Of a DNA stretch of 64,000 nucleotides, positions 24,090 through 32,110 are shown piece by piece. Numbering within the stretch: position 1 is the stretch's first letter; each line of letters starts with the position of its first letter. The position numbers and the translations under genes were made by a program. The DNA is from JBCBSZ01 sp039185015 (GTDB lineage Bacteria > Actinomycetota > Acidimicrobiia > Acidimicrobiales > Poriferisodalaceae). The notes under the pieces were generated by a model. The model ran no database searches, was not told the origin of the DNA, and saw only the letters and a program-made list of their open reading frames with translations. The stretch spans positions 124,001 through 188,000 of the forward strand of contig JBCDAU010000003.1 of the NCBI GenBank assembly GCA_039185015.1. Reading direction: 5' to 3'.

Positions 24090-26058
24090 CGACCGCCTCC
24101 CGCTCGGGCTCCGGCGCCTCGTCGGGCACCTCGACCGGCACCCGTCGGCGACGGGCCGTCGGCACGAGGGCGAGCAGCGTGCCCAGGCCCATCACGGCGC
24201 CACCGATCCAGATCCACGTGACGAGTGGCTCGATGATGACGCGGAGCGCGATCGCCTCCTCGGCGTCCTGGGGGGTGCGGACGAGCACGAGGTAGACGTC
24301 CTCGGTGAGCCCGACCCGCACGGACGGCACGCCGATGCTCTGGCCCGTGGACCTGAACTGCTCGACGCCGGGCTCGAAGACGCGCCCGTCGACGAGCACC
24401 TCGGCCTGGATCACGCGCTTGGCCGGCTCCTCGACCGTCTCGAACCCGATGTAGGTGACCTCGTGCCCGGCGACCTCCCCGGACTCGCCGGGCAGCAGCC
24501 GCAGCTCGCCCTCGCGGGTGTAGGAGCTGGAGGCGATGAAGCCCACCGCGACCAGCACGACGCCGAGGTGCACGATCATCCCGCCGTTGGCCCGACCGAC
24601 GAACCCCCGCCATCCCGAGCGGCGGACCGCCGCGACGATGTGCGACAACGCCGAGCCACCGGCGAAACCAGCGAGCGTGAAGCCGAGCAGCGGGAAGAAG
24701 CCCCGCCCGCCGACGGCCACGGCGAACACGAGCGACGCCGCCCCGACCCAGGCCGGGACGAGGAGGCGGTCGCGGAGCAGCTCACCGCTGGTCCGCCGCC
24801 AGGTGAGCAGCGGAGCGGCGGCCATGAGGAACAGCAGCGCGAGCCCGACCGGCATGCTCATCCGATCGAAGTAGGGCCGGCCCACGGCGATGCGATCGTC
24901 GCGCAGCGCCTCGATGATCAGCGGGAAGACGGTGCCCAACAGCACGACCAGCGTCAGCGCGGCGAAGAGCAGGTTGTTGACCAGGAACGACCCCTCGCGC
25001 GACACCGGGGAGTCGATCGCCCCGGGCGAGCGCAGCTGGTCGCCACGCCAGGCGAGCAGACCGAGCGACACGGCGGTGATCACGCCGAAGAAGACCAGGA
25101 GCGCGGGCCCGACCCCGCCCTCGGCGAAGGCGTGCACCGAGTCGATCACGCCCGAGCGCGTCAAGAAGGTGCCGAAGATCGTGAGGGCGAAGGTCGCGAG
25201 CAGCAGCGAGAGGTTCCAGACCCGCAGCATCCCCGTGCGCTCCTGCACGACCACCGAGTGGAGGAAGGCCGTGCCCGTGAGCCACGGCAGGAACGACGCG
25301 TTCTCGACCGGATCCCAGGCCCAGTAGCCACCCCAGCCGAGCACCTCGTAGCTCCACCAGGCTCCGGAGATGATGCCGAGTGTCAGCCCGCCCCAGGCGA
25401 ACAGCGTCCAGCGTCGGGTCGCGACGAGCCAACCCTCACCGAGGCGGCCGGTCACGAGCGCGGCGACGGCGAAGGAGAACGGCACCGTGAAGCCGACGTA
25501 CCCCAGGTAGAGCAGCGGCGGATGGACCGCTTGCAGCGGGTGGTTCTGCAGCAGCGGGTTCGGACCGGGGCCGTCGGCGGGGGTCGGCCCGTCGACGAGG
25601 ACGAACGGGTCGGCGGGACCGACCATCAGCCCGAAGAAGAAGGCGACCACGACGAGCTGCACGATCACGGCGACGCCGACGAGCGGATCGTCGAGGCGCT
25701 TGCCGAACGCGACGAGCGTGGCGACGAGGAAGCCCGTGAGCACGAGCACCCACAGGATGATCGAACCCTCGAGCGCCGCCCACAGGGTGGCGATCTTGTA
25801 GAGCAACGGCGTCGCCCGCGCCGAGGTCTCGGCCACGTAGACCACCGAGAAGTCGTCGGTGAGGAGGGCGACCTCCATGATCACGAAGGCCGCAGCCGCG
25901 CCGACGAACGTCAACAGCGCGTAGACGCGCCCGGCCTTGACGTACTTCGCGTTGCCCTGGATCAGACCGAGCGTGAGCGAGCCCACGCCGACGACCGCAG
26001 CGACGAAGCCGAGCGTGATGGCAGCGGTTCCGAGGGCGGCGAGCACCTCAGCCCCCAC
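24076..26058 (-). CDS. ccmF: CcmF, haem lyase subunit
   Basis: 660 residues, polytopic (about 14-15 membrane helices). Contains the WWD haem-handling domain SYEVLGWGGYWAWDPVENAS and periplasmic histidine segments (NHPLQAVHPPLLYLGYVGF, VVVQERTGMLRVWN region), all diagnostic for CcmF/CycK. Ligates haem to apocytochrome c with CcmH/I. Full length for the family. Confidence 0.95.
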   Translation of the reverse strand: MGAEVLAALGTAAITLGFVAAVVGVGSLTLGLIQGNAKYVKAGRVYALLTFVGAAAAFVIMEVALLTDDFSVVYVAETSARATPLLYKIATLWAALEGSIILWVLVLTGFLVATLVAFGKRLDDPLVGVAVIVQLVVVAFFFGLMVGPADPFVLVDGPTPADGPGPNPLLQNHPLQAVHPPLLYLGYVGFTVPFSFAVAALVTGRLGEGWLVATRRWTLFAWGGLTLGIISGAWWSYEVLGWGGYWAWDPVENASFLPWLTGTAFLHSVVVQERTGMLRVWNLSLLLATFALTIFGTFLTRSGVIDSVHAFAEGGVGPALLVFFGVITAVSLGLLAWRGDQLRSPGAIDSPVSREGSFLVNNLLFAALTLVVLLGTVFPLIIEALRDDRIAVGRPYFDRMSMPVGLALLFLMAAAPLLTWRRTSGELLRDRLLVPAWVGAASLVFAVAVGGRGFFPLLGFTLAGFAGGSALSHIVAAVRRSGWRGFVGRANGGMIVHLGVVLVAVGFIASSSYTREGELRLLPGESGEVAGHEVTYIGFETVEEPAKRVIQAEVLVDGRVFEPGVEQFRSTGQSIGVPSVRVGLTEDVYLVLVRTPQDAEEAIALRVIIEPLVTWIWIGGAVMGLGTLLALVPTARRRRVPVEVPDEAPEPEREAVGVGG

Positions 26059-26554
26059 CGCCCTGGTCGGCCTCGTCGAGCCGTTCGCCGTAGTCCGCCT
26101 CGTACTCGTTGGTGTGGCGGACGATCATGACGGTCGAGTCGAAGTGCGCCTCGGTCTGGCTCCACGCCCCCTCGAGCACGACGGGGATGCCGGGCTGGAA
26201 CAGGTCGGGTGGGTCACCGACGTGCTGGATCTCGGCCCGGACGTCGTTGTACTCGATGGTGAAGCTGACGGCGCCGTCGGTGCGGACGATCGTCTCGCCG
26301 ATGACGGTGCCCTGGATCCGGAACCGTCGATCGCCGAGGTCCTCGCGCTCGGCGACGGCCTCGTCGACGTTGCGGAAGAACAGCGTGGCGTTGCCGAGAC
26401 CCTGGACGAGCACGACCCCGACCGCGATCACGACCAGCGCGAGCACCGCCCACGCCCACCGTCGGCTCCCCCGGCGTCGTTCGCGCCGAACGGACGTCGC
26501 CAGGTCGATCTCACGCGGCGTCAGATCGACGGACTCGTCGCCGGTCAGGTCCAC
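26048..26554 (-). CDS. ccmE: CcmE haem chaperone with HxxxY motif
   Basis: 168 residues from GTG 26554. Short basic N-terminus, signal-anchor helix AWAVLALVVIAVGVVLVQGL (about 34-53), then the OB-fold: FRNVDEAVAE, FRIQGTVIGETIV, VEYND-type strand and VVLEGAW. The haem-binding motif is VRHTNEYEADY, with His147 and Tyr151 (H-x3-Y), so this is the His-type CcmE rather than the Cys-type found in some Gram-positives and archaea. Overlaps ccmD by 10 bp. Confidence 0.9.
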   Translation of the reverse strand: MDLTGDESVDLTPREIDLATSVRRERRRGSRRWAWAVLALVVIAVGVVLVQGLGNATLFFRNVDEAVAEREDLGDRRFRIQGTVIGETIVRTDGAVSFTIEYNDVRAEIQHVGDPPDLFQPGIPVVLEGAWSQTEAHFDSTVMIVRHTNEYEADYGERLDEADQGGGG

Positions 26555-26682
26555 GACTCGCGGCCTCCCCCACCGATCTCGGCGCTGGTGCGCCGGATGC
26601 GACGGATCAGCGACCAGGCGTACCCGAGCACGGCGCCACCGGCCACGGCGTAGGCGCCGAAGATGAACCCTGCGTCCTCCAT
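26545..26682 (-). CDS. ccmD: CcmD, small haem exporter membrane subunit
   Basis: 45 residues, too short for routine calling. It begins MEDAGFIFGAYAVAGGAVLG and has one membrane helix (about 7-26) followed by a basic stretch LIRRIRRTSAEI, the usual CcmD pattern. It lies between ccmC and ccmE, where CcmD is expected, and its stop overlaps the start of ccmE. CcmD releases holo-CcmE from the CcmABCD complex. Confidence 0.8.
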   Translation of the reverse strand: MEDAGFIFGAYAVAGGAVLGYAWSLIRRIRRTSAEIGGGGRESWT

Positions 26683-26752
26683 CACACCGCCTCCCGCGAA
26701 CGTGTGGTCATCACACGACCTCCCGCAAGCGTGCGGTCATCACACGGCCTCC
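26681..26752 (-). repeat. 29-bp tandem repeat making two 9-codon minigenes between ccmC and ccmD
   Basis: A 29-bp unit occurs at 26681-26709 and 26710-26738, with a partial third copy to 26752 that includes the ccmC stop. Each copy ends GTGTGATG on the coding strand, so ccmC, MTARLREVV (26711-26740), MTTRSREAV (26682-26711) and ccmD are chained by TGATG stop/start overlaps. The minigenes may carry ribosomes across the gap. Confidence 0.7.
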
Positions 26753-27477
26753 AGCTCGGAGCGGCGACGCTCGATGGCGGCGGCGACCGCTCGCTCCTCG
26801 GCCTCGTCCTCGAGCACGGCGAGCCGGTAGCGATGGACCACGGCCCAGCCGTAGGTCAGCAGGAAGGCCAACACCCCGAAGAGGAGGGCCTGCAGCATCT
26901 CGCCCTCGAGCTCGAAGTCGAGGTCGGGCCGGATCACGCTGGCCTCCTGGTGCAGCGTCCGCCACCAGACGACCGAGAAGTGCACGATCGGGATGTCGAT
27001 GGCGGCGATCAACGCCATGATCGCCGAGCGCTTGGCCCGCTGGGTCGGATCGATCGTCGTGCGGCGGATGGCCAGGTAGCCCAGGTAGAGCACGAAGAGC
27101 AGCAGGGTCGACGTCATGCGGGCGTCCCACTGCCAGTAGACGCCCCAGGTGATGCGGCCCCACAGCATTCCGGTGATCAGGTTGACGGCGGTGAACACGA
27201 CGCCGATCTCTCCGGAGGCCCCGGCGATGCGATCCCACTTCGCGTCCCGCGTGCGCGGCACCAGCCACAGCACCGAGCAGACCACGGTCACGAAGAAGGC
27301 GATGTAGGCGACCCAGATCGCCGGTACGTGCACGTAGAACGGCCTGACGGAGTCGCCCTGGACCACGTCGGGGGGCGAGATCCACAGACCCAGCACCGCC
27401 GTGGTGACCATCGCCAGCAGCGCGGCGGCGCCGAGGGTCTTGGTCAGCGGGCTCGAGGTCGTCAAACGGTCGGTCAC
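26740..27477 (-). CDS. ccmC: CcmC, haem-handling membrane protein
   Basis: 245 residues from GTG 27477, overlapping the ccmB stop. Six membrane helices and the WWD motif as ITWGVYWQWDARMTS (W-G-x-x-W-x-W-D), with conserved histidines in YVHVPAIWVAY and IPIVHFSVVWWRTLH. CcmC loads haem on to CcmE. The C-terminal tail (about 215-245) is a charged helix ending SELEAV. Confidence 0.9.
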   Translation of the reverse strand: MTDRLTTSSPLTKTLGAAALLAMVTTAVLGLWISPPDVVQGDSVRPFYVHVPAIWVAYIAFFVTVVCSVLWLVPRTRDAKWDRIAGASGEIGVVFTAVNLITGMLWGRITWGVYWQWDARMTSTLLLFVLYLGYLAIRRTTIDPTQRAKRSAIMALIAAIDIPIVHFSVVWWRTLHQEASVIRPDLDFELEGEMLQALLFGVLAFLLTYGWAVVHRYRLAVLEDEAEERAVAAAIERRRSELEAV

Positions 27478-28142
27478 GTTTCCTCCAGGAGCGGACCGTA
27501 GGAGGCCAGCCCCGCCACCACATAGACCACCGCGATCAGGGCCAGGAGTCCAACCCAGGACCAACCCGACCCCGTCGCCTGACCCAGGGCTCGTTCGTTC
27601 GCTCGCGCACCGGCCAACAGCACCGGTGCCACCGCCGGGATCACCAGGAGCGGGAGGAGCGTCTCCCGAACCCGAGAACCCAACGACAGCGCGCCGTAGA
27701 TCGTTCCTACAGCCGCCAACGTCACCGTACCGGTGAGGACGGTGATCACGTACAAGGGAACGTCCTCGACCCCGACGTCGTAGAACACGACGATGCCGAC
27801 GGTCAGGATCGCTGCGACGACGAGCAGCTGCAGCACCAACGCAGTCGCCTTGCCGAGGAAGACGCCGGACGGCTCGAGCCCCGAGAGCCGCAGGCCCTGG
27901 GGGAGGCCATCGGCCGCCTCCAGTGCGGCGCTGCGTCCGGCGGCGAGCAGCGTCGACAGCAGCAGCGCCACCCAGAACAGCCCCGGCGCGATCCGCCGGA
28001 GCACGGCGGCGTCGGCGTCGACCGCGAAGGCGAACACGACGAGCACGAGCACGGCGAACGGCAGGATCTGGTTGGTGGCGATGCGGCTCCGCCACTCCAG
28101 CTGGAGATCCTTCCGGGCGACGATGCGAGCGTCACGCAACAT
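27474..28142 (-). CDS. ccmB: CcmB, haem exporter ABC permease
   Basis: 222 residues from ATG 28142, overlapping the end of ccmA by 11 bp. Six hydrophobic helices; opens MLRDARIVARKDLQLEWRSR, the usual cytoplasmic CcmB N-terminus, and has the family segment FWVALLLSTLLAAGRS. Partner of CcmA and CcmC in the holo-CcmE release complex. Confidence 0.9.
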   Translation of the reverse strand: MLRDARIVARKDLQLEWRSRIATNQILPFAVLVLVVFAFAVDADAAVLRRIAPGLFWVALLLSTLLAAGRSAALEAADGLPQGLRLSGLEPSGVFLGKATALVLQLLVVAAILTVGIVVFYDVGVEDVPLYVITVLTGTVTLAAVGTIYGALSLGSRVRETLLPLLVIPAVAPVLLAGARANERALGQATGSGWSWVGLLALIAVVYVVAGLASYGPLLEET

Positions 28143-28800
28143 CGAGCCGCCCTCCCACCGTCGACGGGCTGATCGTGCCGCCGTTGACCAGCACCGCCCG
28201 GTCGGCGAGCGCCACGGCGCGATCGAGCTCGTGCGACGACAGCACGACGGTCGCTCCGGCGCCCGCCGCCTCGCGGACGAGCACGTCGAGCAGGTCGCGG
28301 CCGGACTCGTCGAGCCCGGCGTGCGGCTCGTCGAGCAACCACAGTCGCGGCCGCCGCACGACGAGCATCGCGAGCGCGACCCGTCGTCGCTGCCCGGCGG
28401 AGAGGCGCTCGACCGCCACGTCGGCCAGGCGCGGCTCGACCTCGACCCGCTCGAGCGCCCGGCGGGCGTCGAGCTCCTCCGCCCCGACGGCGGCAGCCCA
28501 GAACCGAGCGTTGTCCAGCACGGTGAGATCGTCGTAGAGATGGGTGCGATGACCGAGCAGCCCGACCACGGTGCGCAGCGCCCGCCGCTCCGTGGCGAGA
28601 TCGACACCGAGCACGGTGCCGGCACCACCGGCGAGCGGATGCAGACCGGCCAACAGCGTGAGCAACGTGGTCTTGCCGGCCCCGTTCGGCCCGTGGGTCA
28701 GCACGACCTCGCCCTCGTCGACGCGGAGGTCAGCGCCCGACAGGGCCGGAAACCGCCCGAGGAGCACGACGGCGCCACGGAGCTCGACGACGCTGGACAC
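28132..28800 (-). CDS. ccmA: CcmA, cytochrome c maturation ABC ATPase
   Basis: 222 residues from GTG 28800; first gene of the operon. Walker A GPNGAGKT, Q-loop GLLGHRTHLYDDLTV (typical CcmA HxxxYxxLT), signature LSAGQRRR and Walker B LWLLDEPHAGLD, H-loop SSHE. Short form for the family. The 83-bp gap to the sortase gene at 28884 must hold both divergent promoters, but I see no clear elements. Confidence 0.9.
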   Translation of the reverse strand: MSSVVELRGAVVLLGRFPALSGADLRVDEGEVVLTHGPNGAGKTTLLTLLAGLHPLAGGAGTVLGVDLATERRALRTVVGLLGHRTHLYDDLTVLDNARFWAAAVGAEELDARRALERVEVEPRLADVAVERLSAGQRRRVALAMLVVRRPRLWLLDEPHAGLDESGRDLLDVLVREAAGAGATVVLSSHELDRAVALADRAVLVNGGTISPSTVGGRLDVA

Positions 28801-28883
28801 GATGCGGCCAGGCTAACCCCGACCACCGGGGGTGCTCGGGTCCCGCGGCCGCCGGCGGTGGCCGGGTCAGTAGCCTCCGGGCT

Positions 28884-29954
28884 GTGACGGCGCGACGGGT
28901 CATCGGCGGCATCGGCCGGACGCTCGTGGGGTCCGGCGTGCTGGTGCTGCTCTTCGTCGCCTACCAGCTGTGGGGCACCGCGCTGCAGGAGCGCCGAGCG
29001 CAGAACCGGCTCGAGGACGAGTTCGCGCTCGCGCTCGCCGCCGTCGAATCCGAGGCGCCTCCCGCCGACGTGGTCGTCGAGGCCGATCCGGACGACGGGG
29101 CCGACACCGAGGCGGCCGACACCGAGGCGGCCCCCGTCGAGGGCGAGGCGATCGAGGCGCGGTTCGGGCCGCCTCCCGCACCGGCCGAGGCCGGCGACCC
29201 GGTCGCCCGCATCCGCATCCCGGCGATCGGCGTCGACAAGGTCGTCGTGTCCGGGGTCAGCACCGAGGATCTGAAGGCCGGCCCCGGCCACTTCCCCGGC
29301 ACACCCCTCCCCGGTCAGGCCGGCAACGCCGCGATCGCCGGGCACCGGACCACCTACGGGGCACCGTTCTTCGACTTCGACGAGCTCGAGGAGGGCGACG
29401 AGATCTTCGTCACCACCCTGCAGGGCGAGTTCACCTACGAGGTCACGTCGTCCGAGATCGTCGAGCCGAGCGACATCCACGTGCTCGCACCGACCGACGA
29501 CAACCGCCTGACGTTCTCCACCTGCAACCCGAAGTACTCGGCGGCCGAGCGCCTCATCGTCGTCGCCCACCTCGTCGGCGACCCCGCCGCCGGTGGTCCG
29601 GCCGATCTGGGAACGGCGCCTGTCACCGAGCTGCCCACCGAGGACCTCGACGATCCGGACGGCATCACCACGCCGTCGACGGTGCTGGCCGAGGGCGAGA
29701 ACGGCGTGGAGCCGGTCGTCGCCACCGCCGGCCTCGCCTCGATCGACCTCGGCGGCGACCTCGACGGCGCCACCAGCTCCCGGGTTCCCGTCGCCATCTG
29801 GGGGCTCATCACAGCGCTGATCGCCGTCGGAGGGTGGCTCCTCAGCACGGCGTGGCGGAAGTGGCCGGCGTACGCCGTCGTCGCCCCGTTCTTCCTCGCC
29901 TCGCTGTTCGTCTTCTACGAGAACATCAGCCGCCTGCTCCCGGCGAACGTGTGA
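28884..29954 (+). CDS. Class E sortase
   Basis: 356 residues. N-terminal membrane helix (VGSGVLVLLFVAYQLW), acidic Ala/Glu linker, then the sortase beta barrel (about 105-235): GHFPGTPLPGQAGNAAIAGH with His154, FSTCNPKYSAAERLIV with Cys214 and Arg223. The TYG-type segment HRTTYGAPFF is typical of class E. After it comes a Pro/Asp/Thr stretch and, unusually, two C-terminal hydrophobic segments (about 300-350). Attaches proteins with an LPXTG-like (LAXTG in class E) sorting signal to the envelope; I found no such substrate in the window. Confidence 0.85.
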   Translation: MTARRVIGGIGRTLVGSGVLVLLFVAYQLWGTALQERRAQNRLEDEFALALAAVESEAPPADVVVEADPDDGADTEAADTEAAPVEGEAIEARFGPPPAPAEAGDPVARIRIPAIGVDKVVVSGVSTEDLKAGPGHFPGTPLPGQAGNAAIAGHRTTYGAPFFDFDELEEGDEIFVTTLQGEFTYEVTSSEIVEPSDIHVLAPTDDNRLTFSTCNPKYSAAERLIVVAHLVGDPAAGGPADLGTAPVTELPTEDLDDPDGITTPSTVLAEGENGVEPVVATAGLASIDLGGDLDGATSSRVPVAIWGLITALIAVGGWLLSTAWRKWPAYAVVAPFFLASLFVFYENISRLLPANV

Positions 29955-30010
29955 GACCTGCTGACCTCGGGGTCGACCACTCGGTCGGGCCCGAGCGTTA
30001 GCGTCGACCC

Positions 30011-31216
30011 ATGCTCCTGGCCCTCGTCGCCGTCCTCGTTGGCTTGGCGATCGGTCTGCTCACCCGGGGATCGCTCGCCGCCGCGCGACAGCTCCGACCG
30101 GTGCTCTGGTGGGCGCCGCTGCTCGCCGCCGGGCTGTACGTGCTGCCGATCATCGCCGACGACCTCGGCGGCGAGGCCGTGCTGGCCGCGCTGTCGCTGA
30201 CGACCCTGCTCGTGGCAGCGCTCGCGAACCGCGAGATCGCCGGGCTCGGCGTGGTCGCGCTGGGCATCGGCCTGAACCTGGTGCCGCTCGCGATCGACGG
30301 CGCCACCACGGTCGGGCCCGACGCGGCCGCCACCGTCGAGCTCGACACGACCGACGACCTCGGTGTCGCCCGACGCCTCGAGATCACCGAGGACCGCGTC
30401 GGGCTCCTGGGCGACCGCATCCCGCTGCCCGGTCTCGGCGCGCTGGTGTCGTTCGGTGACCTGATCATCGTGGTGGCGCTGTTCGACGTCGGCCTCCGCC
30501 TCACCCGACGCCAGGTCCGCGAGCCGCTCGAGATGGCGGCGGCCTCTGCCGAAGCGGCCGCCGTCGCCGCCGACGGTGATCCGTGGTTCGCCCTCGTGCG
30601 CGGCGACATCAGCCAGGACACCTACGCCGAGGTCACCACCGACGAGGACGGCGATCCGTCCGCGCCACCGCCCGATCGGGCTCCCGCAGCCCGACCGGCT
30701 CCCGTGCGGATCGTCGCCGAGGACCCGGACGAGGACCCGGTCGACGTGCCCTTCGTCGAGACCGGTCAGATTCGCCACGACGAGCTCGACCTCTCGCTGG
30801 TGCGCTGGGCAGACGAACCCGAGCACACCGGGGCCGACACCGACGAGCTCGACCTGCGCGACCTCCAGAACCTGCTCGATGAACCGGAAGCTCCCGGGGC
30901 GACGCCGAGTCGGACCGCGGTGGCGGCCTCGGCGTTCGACGCCACCCTCGCCCGATTCGACAACGATCACGGCATCGAGGACCCCGGTGGCGGCACGGTC
31001 ACCGACGAGGTCGAGTCGGCCGTCGGCACCGTGACCGATGAGGTCGAGACGAACGTCGTCACGGTCACCGACGAGGTCGAGTCGGCAGTCGTCACCGTGA
31101 CCGACGAAGTCGAGTCGGCAGTCGTCACCGTGGCCGACGAGGTCGAGGCGAACGTCGTCACCGTGACCGACGAGGTCGAGTCGGCAGACGCGGTCGACGA
31201 CGACCGGCCCGCCTGA
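30011..31216 (+). CDS. DUF5317-like membrane protein with repetitive acidic C-terminus
   Basis: 401 residues. Four to five N-terminal membrane helices (about 1-160) with VLWWAPLLAAGLYVLPIIAD and GLNLVPLAIDGATT, resembling DUF5317 membrane proteins. The cytoplasmic part is acidic, and residues 329-393 are six copies of an 11-residue unit T-V-T-D-E-V-E-S-A-V-V, probably helical. Function unknown. It is co-directional with the sortase upstream. Confidence 0.65.
   Translation: MLLALVAVLVGLAIGLLTRGSLAAARQLRPVLWWAPLLAAGLYVLPIIADDLGGEAVLAALSLTTLLVAALANREIAGLGVVALGIGLNLVPLAIDGATTVGPDAAATVELDTTDDLGVARRLEITEDRVGLLGDRIPLPGLGALVSFGDLIIVVALFDVGLRLTRRQVREPLEMAAASAEAAAVAADGDPWFALVRGDISQDTYAEVTTDEDGDPSAPPPDRAPAARPAPVRIVAEDPDEDPVDVPFVETGQIRHDELDLSLVRWADEPEHTGADTDELDLRDLQNLLDEPEAPGATPSRTAVAASAFDATLARFDNDHGIEDPGGGTVTDEVESAVGTVTDEVETNVVTVTDEVESAVVTVTDEVESAVVTVADEVEANVVTVTDEVESADAVDDDRPA
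30995..31189 (+). repeat. 33-bp in-frame tandem repeat, six copies
   Basis: Unit ACCGTGACCGACGAGGTCGA plus 13 bp, encoding an 11-residue module; five full copies and one of 30 bp. Copies differ at several positions, including synonymous ones, so the array is not brand new. It is a likely site of copy-number variation between strains. Confidence 0.85.
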
Positions 31217-31236
31217 CCGGCTGACGAGGCGACGAC

Positions 31237-31488
31237 GTGGACGATCCCGTCAGGGAACAGCGGGCACGGATCGACCGGTGGGCCTCCCTCGGACGGCGGG
31301 TCGGCCTGCTGCTCTACGCCGTCGCCACCGTGATCGTGCTCGTCGGGGTGCTGACGTCGTTCGGCTCGGCGCTGGCCACGATCGTCACGGCGCTGCTGAT
31401 CATCGGCTCGGTCGTGCTCGCGCCGTCGATCCTGCTCGGCTACGCCGTCCGGGCCGCCGAGCGCGACGACCGCGAGCACGGGCGCTGA
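31237..31488 (+). CDS. Small membrane protein, two helices
   Basis: 83 residues. Charged N-terminus MDDPVREQRARIDRW, then two adjacent membrane helices (VGLLLYAVATVIVLVGVLTS, ATIVTALLIIGSVVLAPSIL) and a charged tail. No family recognised. It lies 20 bp after the DUF5317 gene and is probably in the same operon. Confidence 0.65.
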   Translation: MDDPVREQRARIDRWASLGRRVGLLLYAVATVIVLVGVLTSFGSALATIVTALLIIGSVVLAPSILLGYAVRAAERDDREHGR

Positions 31489-31525
31489 CGGTCGGCCCGG
31501 TGCCGACCGCTAGCCTGACGCCACC

Positions 31526-32110
31526 GTGACCGCCATCCGTCTCCCCGCCGCGCAACGACGCCGCCAGCTCCTCGAGGTGGCGCTGTCGGTGTTCTCACGG
31601 CGCGGCTTCCACGAGACCTCGATGAACGACCTCGCGACCGAGGCCGGTGTCACCAAGCCGGTCGTGTACCAGCACTTCCCGTCGAAGGGCGCGCTGTATC
31701 TCGAGCTCGTCGACGACGTCGGCCGACGCCTCATCGACGCCATCGAGGAGGCCGCCTCGACCGCCGATGAGCCCCGCGAGCAGGTCGTCGCCGGCCTCCG
31801 GGCCTACTTCCGCTTCGTGTCGGAGGAGCGGCGTGCCTTCGCGCTGCTCTTCGGGGGCAGCGCACCGCGGGAGGACGAGCTGGTCCACGCGGTCCGGGCG
31901 GCCGAGTCCTCGGTCACCAACGCCATCGCCGGCCTGCTCACCGATCGCCTGCCGGACGAGGAGCGGGAGCGAGTGGCCGCCGCCATCGCCGGGATGGCCG
32001 AGGGCGTGGCCCGGTACTGGGCCTCCTCGGGTCGCACCGTCGAGCCCGATGACCTCGCCGAGCAGACCGCCTCCCTGCTGTGGGGCGGCCTCGGTCAGTT
32101 CTCCGACTGA
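31526..32110 (+). CDS. TetR family transcriptional regulator
   Basis: 194 residues from GTG. HTH MNDLATEAGVTKPVVYQHF at about residues 33-51, preceded by RRRQLLEVALSVFSRRGFHE, the standard TetR_N. The C-terminal part (AYFRFVSEERRAFALLFGGS) resembles TetR regulators of lipid or drug genes. Its last 16 bp overlap the convergent adenine-methylase gene. Confidence 0.85.
   Translation: MTAIRLPAAQRRRQLLEVALSVFSRRGFHETSMNDLATEAGVTKPVVYQHFPSKGALYLELVDDVGRRLIDAIEEAASTADEPREQVVAGLRAYFRFVSEERRAFALLFGGSAPREDELVHAVRAAESSVTNAIAGLLTDRLPDEERERVAAAIAGMAEGVARYWASSGRTVEPDDLAEQTASLLWGGLGQFSD

Noticed and set aside
23902..26130. A 742-codon open frame opposite ccmF and ccmG.
   Set aside because: Antisense shadow; translation is Asp/Arg/His-rich without recognisable domains.
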